From NCBI GenBank assembly GCA_030220185.1, contig JASPKZ010001233.1, positions 2,682,501 through 2,746,500 of the forward strand: a stretch of DNA of 64,000 nucleotides, written 5' to 3'. The notes beneath the pieces were generated by a model. It was not told the DNA's origin and made no database searches. It was given only the letters and a program-made list of their open reading frames with translations. Source of the stretch: Diploptera punctata. Taxonomy: Eukaryota > Arthropoda > Insecta > Blattodea > Blaberidae. The position numbers and the translations under genes are program-made. Shown here piece by piece: positions 45,811 through 55,814 of the stretch (position 1 is the stretch's first letter; each line of letters begins with the position of its first letter).

Positions 45811-46075
45811 CCACCCACAGTTGTTATGATTGTAATGATGATGATAATGATAACCTCTCTAGGTTTCATATATGATTTATTTGGCGTTTAAGTTTTTTCT
45901 CGCTTCGGGAATAACTCCAACTCCCCGTGATTTGTGGCATCATATTCGACGCTTTCAGAGCTTCATATTTTTAACTGCAGTCTTTACATGGCAACATCTA
46001 TAGGAGTGCAAAAACTTGTTTGAGACCAAAGGTATCATAAATTATACCCTACATAAACTTTACTTCATAGAACGG

Positions 46076-46373
46076 CTGACCTAGAAGATCCTTGGCTTAC
46101 CATCCGGCTGCTGTCCTCACATCCACATGTGTTAATCACATATGCGGACTATCATCCAACCAGCATATTTAGTCCCCAAGCCGTTATGGCTGATTTTCTC
46201 AACCTGGAGCAGCTTATTGTTGTAGCTATCCAAATACCTCACGATACTGGTCCCATACTTATCGGAATTCCGTGAGAAAATTTCTTCACCCAAGGGGGCT
46301 TGAATCAGCGCAAATCTCGTACCTCCTGTGCTAAGGCATCTTGCCTTAACCACACGGCTACGGCGCTAGACAG
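46076..46373 (-). mobile_element. SINE-D, full copy
   Basis: The head on the minus strand is GCGCCGTAGCCGTGTGGTTA then AGGCAAGATGCC, with B box GCTGATTCAAGCCC. The 3' part is GCCAAGGATCTTCTAGGTC. It overlaps the left arm of the long inverted repeat at 46338-46493. Confidence 0.78.
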
Positions 46374-46493
46374 ATATCTTGCATTAAACCCCCTTAAGTG
46401 CCCCACCTCTATTTTTTTTCTTGTAAACTTGTTATTTTGGCTCCTATGAACCCATTATACGTAAAAAAATATAATTGACAAATCTGAATTCAG
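46338..46493 (+). repeat. Long inverted repeat, left arm
   Basis: About 156 bp, including the first ~35 bp of SINE-D and AACCCCCTTAAGTGCCCCAC and CCTATGAACCCATTATACGT. It is inverted at 48838-49000 with only small indels. The arms enclose about 2.3 kb. Confidence 0.88.
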
Positions 46494-46570
46494 ACCACCA
46501 TAATATCCCTCCAAAATTTTTGAAAATTATTTGCCTCCCTAGAAACTCATTAAACACAAAAATGAGTATA

Positions 46571-47594
46571 CAGAATGTAACTAAATTCCCATTACAAACT
46601 TTGAGGACATGTAGCGGGGACCAAGACGGTTACGTTTAGCATAGTAACCCATGTCCGGAAACGTACCGTTTTCCCGCTACACGCAAAATATCACAACACA
46701 CGTTCAACTCCACCGCATTTTCGGCGTCAAAGACCTGCACGTTCTCCCAACTTGACCCTGCTAGATTACTACTTGTGGGTTAATTGTAATCCCTGATTTA
46801 CGAGACCGTGTGGCATCCGAGGAAGACATACTGGCGCGGGTTATGGCTGCTACGGATGTTCTAGGACCAAGAATTGGTGATAGTGTGTACTAGAACATAG
46901 TACGGAGGTACCGTATCTGTGTTAACGTGGGTGGTCGTCACATCGAGCCCTACTTGGAATCTACACGACAAGCAGCAGGCGTCAGAGAGAGCAACGAGTG
47001 TTATATTTTGCGTGTAACGGGAAAACGGTACCTTTCTGGACACGAGTTCCTATGCTAAACGTAATCATCTTGGTCCCCACTAAACGTGCTCAAATTCTGT
47101 AAAGGAATTTAGGGAAATACTTTACAAAATGTGACGCGAAAAAGTTTCTAAGTTCTAATCATATACCATGCGCATGCGCCAACATACATAGTTTTACACT
47201 ATGTAATCACGGGATGCAGCCAACATATACACATATGAACTCGTGTTGCCAACGAACCTTAAAGCTAACCTAACGCAATTTAAGTATTCTATTCTGTGAA
47301 AGAATGCACGTTGATTTTATTTAGTGTAAATTAATTAGTACACAGACTATGTTGGCTGCGCTGGAACATAGAATATTCGTTAAAATCAATATGGCTGTCA
47401 CGTCATCATGTACTTCGATATCGTGGAAACATATATTGAAATAATCCTTAGAAAACATGTAAAAAGTCATAGTAAATGGTGGGAAATAATTTAAAAAATG
47501 AAACCCTAAGAATAAAATTTGACAGGAGTTTATGTAGGAATTAAAAAAGTCGCGTCACAGGTTGTAAAGTTTAGCCGAATTTAGTTACACTCTG
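46571..47594 (+). mobile_element. Composite mariner-derived element
   Basis: CAGAATGTAACTAAATTC after TA (46569-46570) faces GAATTTAGTTACACTCTG before TA (47595-47596). Inside, arms of about 95 bp (46608-46702 and 46995-47083, with GTAGCGGGGACCAAGACGGT) are inverted around a transposase C-terminus: LRDRVASEEDILARVMAATD then RRYRICVNVGGRHIEPYLE. 47098-47594 has its own TIR-like ends, so two related deletion derivatives may be nested or fused. Confidence 0.6.
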
Positions 47595-47599
47595 TACAT

Positions 47600-48067
47600 C
47601 TTCTTAAACTTTCCTTCGGAACGCAGGAGAATGAGGCGAGAGGTTAAACTATTCGTACTTGGGAGTTGAAGAAGAAATGCTGGTGTTTAGGCTTGGAAAA
47701 TAATTTTTTCGGTGAAGTAGGAATGTCGCTCGGTAAATAGATTTTTCTCGATTAATAATAATTATCTCATTTTATTACACCCGCTGGGAACACTGTCTCA
47801 ACAGAGTTGTTTACACAGTAGACCTAAATCTCATGAATGCCTTTACGTATGGAGAATTATATAATTTTTATAATCCTACTAATATTAATGAATACATTCT
47901 ATCTGTAATTATATTGCCAAACTATCACTATTTACTGTGAAATATTAGTTTTTAATTAATTAATTAATTAAAACTCCCACACTGTCTATCTTTCATATAT
48001 TTATTTATTTATTTCTTATTCCTACTTTTAACCTCTCATTTTGGGGATTTTTATACATAACTAAATC
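47600..48067. other. AT-rich non-coding stretch
   Basis: Lies within the inverted duplication. An (AATT)n-like tract is at about 47950-47970. No gene. Confidence 0.5.
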
Positions 48068-48428
48068 ATTGGCACTATCGAACCCGTAGGTTCATGTCCG
48101 CGCGGACATAAGCTCTCCATATATCCCTGTCCTGAGCCAATGTTATTCAATCATCCCCTGTAGTATAATCGACTTCCCTCAAATCATGGTTAATGTTATT
48201 CTCCCATTCTTGGTCTACCAACTGGGCGTTTTCCCTCTGGTTTTCCTACAAGAAGCTTCCATGCACGTCTTTCATTCCCCATTCGTGCCACATGTCCTGC
48301 CCATCGCAGTGTACGAGACTTAACTGCTCTCATTATATCTGGCTTCCTATAAAGACCATGCAATTCACTGTTATGCAGTCTTCTCCATTCACCTGTCTGT
48401 TCATCTCTCTTTTGTCCAAAAATGTTCC
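48068..48428 (-). pseudogene. RTE-1 C-terminal fragment
   Basis: The minus strand carries NSELHGLYRKPDIMRAVKSR, LRWAGHVARMGNERRAWKLL and GKPEGKRPVGRP with frameshifts. Its upstream edge joins directly to the RTE-2 fragment at 48429. Confidence 0.75.
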
Positions 48429-48790
48429 TTAACTTTCCACTTTACAGCAGTTTGCCTTTGATTCCTGCTTTCCAGAGATTCCTATCTTCCCATTGTCCAT
48501 ATTCCATACCCCTCTTCATCATGGCATCATATATTCCCTTATACCATGCTCTTCTACTTCTCCCCCTCTTCCTTCTGCCTGGTACCATCCAATTCAACAC
48601 CTGTTTAGGCCAGTGGTCTTCCGACATCCGTTATACATGTCCATACCACTGTAGAGCTCTCTTTGTTGTCCTATCGATAACAGTTTCTTGTGCATCCATT
48701 TCCTGTCTCATATATATGTATTTCGAATATGTTGTAGCCTGGATATTCTCATTTATGTCGCCAAGATTCTTTTCTGCATCTTAAGAAAAT
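48429..48790 (-). pseudogene. RTE-2 C-terminal fragment
   Basis: The minus strand reads RMSEDHWPKQVLNWMVPGRR then RGRSRRAWYKGIYDAMMKR and WEDRNLWKAGIKGKLL, closely matching 20740-20937. Upstream text ENIQATTYSKYIYMRQEMDA also corresponds. Confidence 0.85.
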
Positions 48791-48837
48791 AACTAACTCT
48801 AACTTATATTAATAATTAATACACTCCACTGAACATC

Positions 48838-49000
48838 CTGAATTCAGATTTTGTCAATTATATATTTTTTTACGTATAATGGGTTCATAGGAGTCAAAAT
48901 AACAAGTTTACAAGAAAAAAAAATTAGAGATGGGGCACTTAAGGGGGTTTAATGCAAGATATCTGTCCAGCGCCGTAGCCGTGTGGTTAAGGCAAGATAT
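48838..49000 (-). repeat. Long inverted repeat, right arm
   Basis: Inverted copy of 46338-46493. It ends at the SINE-D head (GCGCCGTAGCCGTGTGGTTA), then switches to SINE-E sequence at about 49010. Confidence 0.88.
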
Positions 49001-49009
49001 AGGGGGCTT

Positions 49010-49062
49010 CATCTCATCTCATTCCTTGACCCGAACCTAAGTTGGACACGAGTTGAGGATAT
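49010..49062 (+). mobile_element. SINE-E 3' fragment
   Basis: GCTTCATCTCATCTCATTCC then AAGTTGGACACGAGTTGAGG matches the SINE-E 3' end (41764-41830, other strand). Confidence 0.65.
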
Positions 49063-49064
49063 AT

Positions 49065-49548
49065 ATTTTTTTTTTTGTGTTTATGTCAGTTATATGGATG
49101 CGAAACATGGACTCTTACTTTAAGGGAGGGAAGAAGATTACGAGTATCTGCGAATAAAGTTCTTAGGAAAATTTTTGCTCCAAATAGAGATGAACAAACA
49201 ACTGAATGGAGAAATTTACGTAACAGTGAACTACATGGTATTTATAGGAAGCCAGCTATAATATGAACAGTTAAGTATTGTAGACTGCGATGGGCAGGAT
49301 ATGTTGTACGAATGGGAAATGAAAGAATGGCATGCAAGCTTCTTGTAGGAAAACCAGAGGGAAAACTTACAGAAGGTAGACTAAGAATGAGGTGGGAAAA
49401 TGAGATTAACTATGATTTGAGGGAAGTAGATTATACAGGGGATGACTGGAAAACATTAGTTCGTGATAGGGATGTAAAGAAAGCTAATGTCCGCGCGGCC
49501 ATGAACCTACGGATTCCATTGTGCCAAACAGTTAGTTAGTTAATCGAC
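49065..49548 (+). pseudogene. RTE-1 C-terminal region
   Basis: Reads YGCETWTLTLREGRRLRVSA, NKVLRKIFAPNRDEQTTEWR, a TGA, then RMGNERMACKLLVGKPEGK and INYDLREVDYTGDDWKTLV. A (GTTA)n tail follows. Confidence 0.85.
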
Positions 49549-50021
49549 TAATTGATCAAATTATCGATATTCCCCCACTTCACCCTATAGACTAAATTCT
49601 AAATGTACTGGTATGTTAAGATACTTGTTTTCAGTAAGGCAGTTAGAATAATATGAGTACAAGTCTGGCTACATAGAACCGCTTGGGGCGGCAGATTTTG
49701 TTAACAAACTTGTCGAAATGTTCCATGATCATATATGGAGACTGTCACATTTAAATAACGCCACTATAATAATAATTGTCTGTTAAAAAAGGGAATCGCC
49801 TCCATCAATTCCATGATTATTAAACTGGTAGACACCTGACGTATCATTAGAATCCTCCCATTCCAAAATACCACTTTCGCTTTCTAATCCTAATATGAAT
49901 AATGTTTGCAATCATTATGTAACAGTGAAGGTGGAAAACTGTTACCACCCCTGCACATTAAATAACTGCTACAATAACTGTGAAAATAGTCGTATTATAA
50001 ATAATGCCCTAAAGGCTATAC
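49549..50021. other. AT-rich non-coding stretch
   Basis: No gene or known element seen. Confidence 0.5.
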
Positions 50022-50445
50022 GCTCTTACAGTGATCCTTATCAAAACAAACCGTGTGACCTGCTCGCTTTTCATTGGTTGTGGTCACCGACGTACGATAT
50101 AGAAGCAATAAGTACGCGAAAAAAAGTAGTTCCCTTCATTAAATTAAAAATATGTCCTCTGAATATACTTGTTATTCTTCGCGAATAAAAATAATCTTAT
50201 TCAAAACACAGAAAATATTCTAAAATATACCTACTCAATAATTACAACTTAAAACAGTTTATCACGTATGGAAGATGCATTTTCGTCATGCTTCAGTCGA
50301 TTCTGATGCAACAAAATGGCTGAAAGTGTTGATTCTTCTGTTGATGTGTCGAAATCTAAATTTTTGAAACATAAGTCTGGCAAACCTTTGATTAGTGGTC
50401 AATAAACAGTTATTTTAAATGTATTTCGCAAATTTAGTGACAGTT
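50022..50445 (+). repeat. 430-bp repeat with N-terminal mini-ORF, copy 2
   Basis: Homologous to 43683-44110. At about 50316 an ATG opens MAESVDSSVDVSKSKFLKHK SGKPLISGQ, then a stop; a frameshift recovers TVILNVFRKFSDS. The conserved protein-like pattern suggests the start of a transposon-encoded protein with its 5' leader. The family is unknown to me. Confidence 0.6.
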
Positions 50446-50779
50446 GTATTTTTAGGGTGAAATATTATCATTCTTTCCACTGGTACGGTTAGTATTGGAG
50501 ACATACAAATACCTAAAAGAGAGAGGTTAAACTAAGAATAATAAATAAATAAATAAATAAATAAAAGAATCAGAGGTAGTTTGAGAGATTTAATCAATTA
50601 AAATCTAACATTTGACACTAGGTGACCATTGTAATCTTGTGGTATATTGTTGACCAGTCCTTGTTGTATAAATCTGTAATATTGAAAGTCTCTAAATAGT
50701 AATATATTTTTTTAATTCATTCACTATTTCTCACACATAGTAAATAATACCGCCCCAAAAAGATTTTCATTAGAATTTG
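50446..50779. other. AT-rich non-coding with (AAAT)n
   Basis: An (AATA)n tract lies at about 50540-50565. No gene. Confidence 0.55.
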
Positions 50780-51050
50780 TTTAGAAGGTGGAATTGGGAA
50801 GTACTCGAAAACCCACCAAATTGACCAGACAGGAGCCCTTGTGACTATAATTTATTCTCAAAAATAAAATAACTTCTACGAGGCATTGGATTTCAAACAA
50901 GAGGTGACATCCAGAAAGTTCTGTATCGATGAGATGAGAGAGTTACCCATAAATAGTGCTGCAGATGGAGTGTACCATCTTCCAAAGATTTGGCAACGTA
51001 TAAATGAAGTTCATAATGTCAAAAGTAACCTAAATAAAATGTTTGTGTTG
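50780..51050 (+). pseudogene. Mariner transposase C-terminal fragment
   Basis: Reads NWEVLENPPN, stop, PDRSPCDYNLFSKIK, then LRGIGFQTRGDIQKVLY and, after a frameshift, AADGVYHLPKIWQRINEVHN. RSPCDY is the last catalytic D of mariner transposases (consensus PPYSPDLSPCDY). A different family from 21274-23500. Confidence 0.75.
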
Positions 51051-51051
51051 T

Positions 51052-51316
51052 ATCCACCGCTGAGGTCTCGAGATAGCGTGCTGCCTTGACACGCAGCGGG
51101 TCCGGGTTGGATTCCCGATCCGGTCAGGCTCCTGGGTGAGGTTTTTTTCGAAGTGTTTCCTCACCTGTAAGACAAATGTTAGCAAGCTTAGGGCCCAATG
51201 GTCCCTTACCATTATCATAATCATCCTTCACCGGTGTGGAAAGCAATGGGAAGCTACCACGCCAATTCCCTAGTAAAGCTGGAAAGCATAGCTTGAAAAT
51301 GGTATGATTGCAGTGA

Positions 51317-51318
<2 letters not shown>
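51052..51318 (+). mobile_element. SINE-A, nearly full
   Basis: tRNA head GAGGTCTCGAGATAGCGTGC, B-box-like GTCCGGGTTGGATTCCCG, then CTCCTGGGTGAGGTTTTTTT and AAGACAAATGTTAGC. It ends GATTGCAGTGAAATAATAAT, running into (AAT)n. Confidence 0.82.
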
Positions 51319-51371
<53 letters not shown>

Positions 51372-51470
51372 GTAATAATGATTTATTTTAGCTGGCAGAG
51401 TTAAGGCCATAAGGCCTTCTCTTCCACTCAACCAGCGAATAGTAAAATTATACAAAAATTACGTACATAT
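51319..51470 (-). mobile_element. (TAA)n plus CR1/Jockey-like LINE 3' end
   Basis: (AAT)n at 51319-51370, then GATTTATTTTAGCTGGCAGA and CCTTCTCTTCCACTCAACCA, the reverse of the LINE 3' end at 13928-14014. Confidence 0.75.
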
Positions 51471-51746
51471 TACAATTTTAAGATATTAAAATACAGACTA
51501 AACCTGTCCTTAGGCAGAATTATTATAGAATATAATAGTAGTGTTGTCATAACTTATCGAATGACCTAGTAATTATAGATAGAGTGAATACAAATCCCAT
51601 AGAATGTATAAAAATCCCATTTGAGAATAAAGTTCTTGGGAAAATTATAAATAGAATGTATGATTGTAAAGCAAGTATTAAGGTTGGAAATAGAGTATCC
51701 TCAGAATTTGATATAACAAAAGGATTAAGACAAGGATATGGGATGT

Positions 51747-52789
51747 AAATATCAGTAAAACTAAATATATGGTCGCACGTAGAAATTCAGTATATAATGG
51801 AAATGGACAGCTAATGACAAATGAGGGAAATTTTGAGGAATTGGCTGAATTCAAATACCTAGGAACAATAATCACAAATAGGAATGAGATGCACAAAGAA
51901 ATTAAACATAGGCTCAATTCTGGAAATGCATGCTATTATGCATTGCAGAGACTGTTGATGTCCCAACTCCTTTCAAAAAACGTTAAGCTGAAAATATATA
52001 AAACTATTGGTTATAAAAGATTCCGGGCTATGTGGCCGTGGTCTATAACTGGCGTTTCTTCCAGACGTTTCCCCCTCAACTGCGGAGGGCATCTTCAGTG
52101 GCGAGCGCTTACAGCTGTTGTTTCCCTGTCGTAGACTCGACTGCGAGAAACAACAGCTGTAAGCGCTCGCCACTGAAGATGCCCTCCGCAGTTGAGGGAG
52201 AAACGTCTGGAAGAAACGCCAGTTATAGACCACGGCCACATAGCCCGGAATCTTTTATAACCATGATTACCGGCCGTGAAAGCCTGCATTCCACTATATA
52301 AAACTATTATTCTACCAGTTATATTATATGGGTGCGAAACATGGACTCTTACTTTAAGGGAGGAAAGGAGATTACAAGTATTTGAGAATAAAGTTCTTAG
52401 GAAAATTTTTGGACCAAAGAGAGATGAACAGGCAGGTGAATGGAGAAGACTACATAACAATGAACTACATGGTCTTTATAGGAAGCCAGATATAATAAGA
52501 ACAGTTAAGTCCCGTAGACTGCGATGGGCAGGACATGTTGCGCGTATGGGGAATGAAAGACGTGCATGGAAACTTCTTGTAGGAAAGCCAGAAGGAAAAC
52601 GCCCAGTTGGTAGACCAGGAATGAGGTGGGAGAACAACATTAACTATGATTTGAGGGAAGTAGATTATGCAGGGAATGATTGGAAAGCATTAGCTCAGGA
52701 TAGGGATGTATGGAGAGCTTATGTCCGCGCGGCCATGAACCTACGGGTTCGATAGTGCCAGTGAGTAAGTAAGTAAGTAAGTAAGTATG
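51747..52789 (+). mobile_element. RTE-1 copy inserted in RTE-2, itself split by a PLE palindrome
   Basis: 5'-truncated. It begins NISKTKYMVARRNSVYNGNG, then EFKYLGTIITNRNEMHKEIK, is interrupted at 52009, and resumes at KTIILPVILYGCETWTLTLR through MRWENNINYDLREVDYAGND to AAMNLRVR and a TAG ending at 52755. The tail is (GTAA)n. The coding frame on each side of the insert is intact. Confidence 0.9.
52009..52294. mobile_element. Penelope-like terminal palindrome with two hammerhead-like ribozymes, 14-bp TSD
   Basis: Inserted between TATATAAAACTATT at 51995-52008 and 52295-52308. Arms 52009-52124 and 52147-52262 are 116-bp inverted repeats with one mismatch that I can see, plus a 32-bp single-copy end containing CGGCCGTGAAAGCC. 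Each arm holds a hammerhead-type core. On the plus strand it has CTGAAGA (52173-52179), stem II CCCTC/GAGGG, GAAAC (52200-52204) and GTC (52205-52207). On the minus strand the mirror core lies at 52098-52064. Unlike 39861-40044, C3 is kept. CGGCCGTGAAAG is shared with that element. Confidence 0.82.
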
Positions 52790-53272
52790 TGGGATGTCAC
52801 CAACATTGTTCAATATATATTTAGAAGATGTATTAATGAAATGGAATAAGTCATGTAGGGGAATGGGAATCAACATTAATGGCCATTTACTTCACAATTT
52901 ATTATTCGCTGATGACCAGATTATAATAGGATAAGATAAAGAATATATAGAATATATGATTAGAAAGTTGGTAGATGCATTTGAGGTAGGTGGACTGAAG
53001 ATAAATTATATTAAAACAGAATATATGGTAATCGGAGGAAATTCAGAAGACCTGCAAATAAATAATATGATAATTAAACGTGTTGAATTTAAATATATTG
53101 GATCTATAATAGATAATTCTGGTACTTGTGAAAAATATATTATTAACAGAGTAAATTGTGCAAGGAAGGCGATTAGATCCCTGAATGGTCTTTTATGGAA
53201 TGAAATTTGACCAGAAAAACAAAGAAAAAAGAGATTATACAGACAATAATATAAAGAATACTTACATATGGA

Positions 53273-53575
53273 TCAATGCCCCAGGTTATCATTTAGACAT
53301 TTCTGGTTTATCTCCTGGCACTGGCGTGATTGTAACACACTTCTGAAGTTGGGGCGCCTAGAATGCGGAGTTACGTTATCCCGATGATATGATGGGTGAT
53401 ACATGATAATTAAGCGCCAGGAGAATTCTTAACCTAAACTTAACCTAAATTCCAGACCATGGGCTACCACAGGAATAATTCCCATTAAGGAAAAAATCCT
53501 ATGGTTTGACCGGGAATCGAACCCGGGACCTCATAAACTGTAGTCAGAAACGCTGACCTCTAGCCTATGAGGCTG
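53273..53575 (-). mobile_element. SINE-B, full copy
   Basis: AATGCCCCAGGTTATCATTT through GGTTTGACCGGGAATCGAAC to the head GTCAGAAACGCTGACC. B box (minus) GGGTTCGATTCCCGG is better preserved than in 2511-2826. It abuts RTE-2 sequence at 53272. Confidence 0.82.
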
Positions 53576-53610
53576 GTAGCAAAGAGGATATATATATATA
53601 TATATATATC

Positions 53611-53940
53611 CATCCATAGTAATTCTGCCCGAAGGCAGGTCCTTCACTGCAATCATAGCATTTTCATGCTATGCTTGCAGCTGTACTAGGGAATTGTAAG
53701 TGTGGTAGCTTCCCATGGCTTTCCACACCGGTGAAGGATGATGATGATGATAATGATGATGGTGATGATGGCCATATGATTTCGGGGACAGTTTGGGCCT
53801 TAAAGTTTTCCTGACATTTGTCTTACAGGTGAAGAAAAACCCCGATAAAAACCTCACCCAGAAAAACTGCCCCGACCGGGGATCGAACCCGGGCCCGCTG
53901 CGTGACAAGGCAGCACGCTACCTCGAGACCACAGAGGTGG
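53611..53940 (-). mobile_element. SINE-A, full copy
   Basis: Minus strand: head TGTGGTCTCGAGGTAGCGTG and CTGCCTTGTCACGCAGC, B box GGGTTCGATCCCC, body GGGTGAGGTTTTTATCGGGG, (ATC)n, and end TTCGGGCAGAATTACTATGG. Flanked by (AT)n on both sides. Confidence 0.88.
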
Positions 53941-53984
53941 ATATATATATATATATATATCTTCATAAGTCTCCAAAACTTATA

Positions 53985-55573
53985 CTTACTTACTTACTCA
54001 CTGGCACTATCGAACCCGTAGGCTCATGGCCGCGCGGACATAAGCTCTCCATACATCCCTATCATCAGCCAATGCTTTCCAATCATTCCCTGTATAATCT
54101 ACTTCCTTCAAATCATAGTTAATGTTGTTCTCCCACCTTATTCTTAGTCTACCAACTGGGCGTTTTCCTTCTGGCTTTCCTACAAGAAGTTTCCATGCAC
54201 GTCTTTCATTCCCCATACGCGCAACATGTCCTGCCCATCGCAGTCTAAGAGACTTAACTGTTCTTATTATATCTGGCTTCCTATAAAGACCATGTAGTTC
54301 ATTGTTATGTAGTCTTCTCCATTCACCTGTCTGTTCATCTCTCTTTGGCCCAAAAATCTTCCTAAGAAATTTATTCTCAAATACTCGTAATCTCCCTTCC
54401 TCCCTTAAAGTAAGAGTCCATGTCTCGCACCAATATATTATAACTGGCAGAATAATAGTTTTATATATTTTCAGCTTAACGTTTTTTGAAAGGAGTTGGG
54501 ACATCAAAAGTATCTGCAATGCATAACAGCATGCATTTCCAGAATTGAGCCTATGTTTAATTTCTTTGTGCATCTCATTCCTATTTGTGATTATTGTTCC
54601 CAGGTATTTGAATTCAGCCAATTCCTCAAAATTTCCCTCATTTGTCGTTAGCTGTCCATTTCCATTATATACTGAATTTCTACGTGTGACCATATATTTA
54701 GTTTTACTGATATTTACTTCCAGTCCTAATTTCTTAGTGTTACTCAATAGTGTGTGCGTGTTGGCCTTTAGTATCTCTCGCTATCGGCCAGTAGTACTAC
54801 ATCATCAGCATAAACTAACAGCTTATTAATACCATTCAGTTGTAAGCCTTCCTCATTCTCTAAAGATTTAATGGCATCTCTAGTACAAAATTAAATAGTA
54901 GAGGAGATAGTGCATCTCCTTGCTTCAACCCATTCTGGATTTCAAAAGTGTCCGAAAACTGTTTGCCTACACGCACCCTACTCTTTGAGCCATTTAGACA
55001 CATTCGTATAAGTCTAACTAACTTTTTAGGAATTCCGAACTCCAGCAGGATACTACATAACTTCTCCCTCTTAATTGAATCATATGCTTTTTTGAAGTCT
55101 ACATATAGTTGATGTACAGTACCATTATATTTCCATTTCTTTTCTAAAATCTGTCCTATACTAAAAATCTGATCTGTTGTAGACCTGTTTCTTTTAAATG
55201 CACATTGATGATCTCCTAGAATGTCATCAATATAGGGAGTAAGTCTGCTTACTAATATATTTGTTAGAATTTTGTATGAAGTTGAAAGTAATGAGATGCC
55301 CCTGTAGTTGTTGCAATCAGCTTTATCTCCTTTCTTATAAATTGGTACGATAATTGATCCCTTCCATTCATCTGGAAGAGCTTCTTTTTCCCAAATCATA
55401 CTAAGCAACCAGCGTATCTTGTCCATCAATTTTTCTCCCCCTGATTTTATCAGTTCTGCTGGGATCTCATCTGAACGTGATGCTTTATACATCTTCAATT
55501 TTTCAATTACCATTTCAACCTCTAATGCACTTGGCCCTGCGACTAGCATTTCTGCTGTCTGTAACTTATCCTC
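53985..55573 (-). mobile_element. RTE-1, 1.6-kb 5'-truncated copy, 14-bp TSD
   Basis: Flanked by CTCCAAAACTTATA at 53971-53984 and 55574-55587. The minus-strand 3' tail is (GTAA)n. It includes the whole RT and C-terminal region, and is the best RTE-1 copy in the window. Confidence 0.92.
54007..55573 (-). pseudogene. RTE-1 reverse transcriptase, two visible single-base frameshifts
   Basis: RT motifs: NYRGISLLSTSYKILTNIL, FKRNRSTTDQIFSIGQILEK, LYVDFKKAYDSIKREKL (A), QNGLKQGDALSPLLFNFVLE (B) and VYADDVVLLAD (C; YADD at 54812-54801). Then SNTKKLGLEVNISKTKYMV, EFKYLGTIITNRNEMHKEIK, YWCETWTLTLREEGRLRVFE and LRLRWAGHVARMGNERRAWK, ending AAMSLRVR. Frameshifts lie near 54885 and 54778. The N-terminal endonuclease is missing. 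The function is RNA-templated insertion by nick-primed reverse transcription. Confidence 0.9.
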
Positions 55574-55814
55574 CTCCAAAACTTATATCTTATATAAACT
55601 ACACCATCAAACTAAATAAATTCTCTTAAATTCCAGACCACTAACTAAATTCATTCTCGCCCAAATAAAATACCTCATTAGCAATAGGTTTTACCCTCTT
55701 CATTTTAACTTCTTTTATGTCAATTATTACAGCATATGTCACGTAAAAGTGCCTGTAAGATGAGAGGTTACACTGTGTTAATGCGAATGCAATAAACTAG
55801 CTTAGGGAATACAA

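Larger units (their letters stand above)
51643..53272 (+). mobile_element. RTE-2 fragment split by RTE-1 insertion
   Basis: The left part, 51643-51746, encodes NRMYDCKASIKVGNRVSSEF and DITKGLRQG. The right part, 52790-53272, encodes MSPTLFNIYLEDVLMKWNKS, LLFADDQIIIG and CEKYIINRVNCARKAIRSL. Together they are continuous with 19975-20500 of the near-full copy. A TGGGATGT duplication (51739-51746 and 52790-52797) brackets the RTE-1 insert. A ~23-bp RTE-1-like stretch precedes the left part at about 51622. Confidence 0.9.

Noticed and set aside
53793..54122. Plus-strand frames opposite SINE-A and RTE-1 (also 52640-52876 and 54302-54829)
   Set aside because: Antisense shadows of the RTE-1 and SINE sequences; the recurring text is explained by the repeats.
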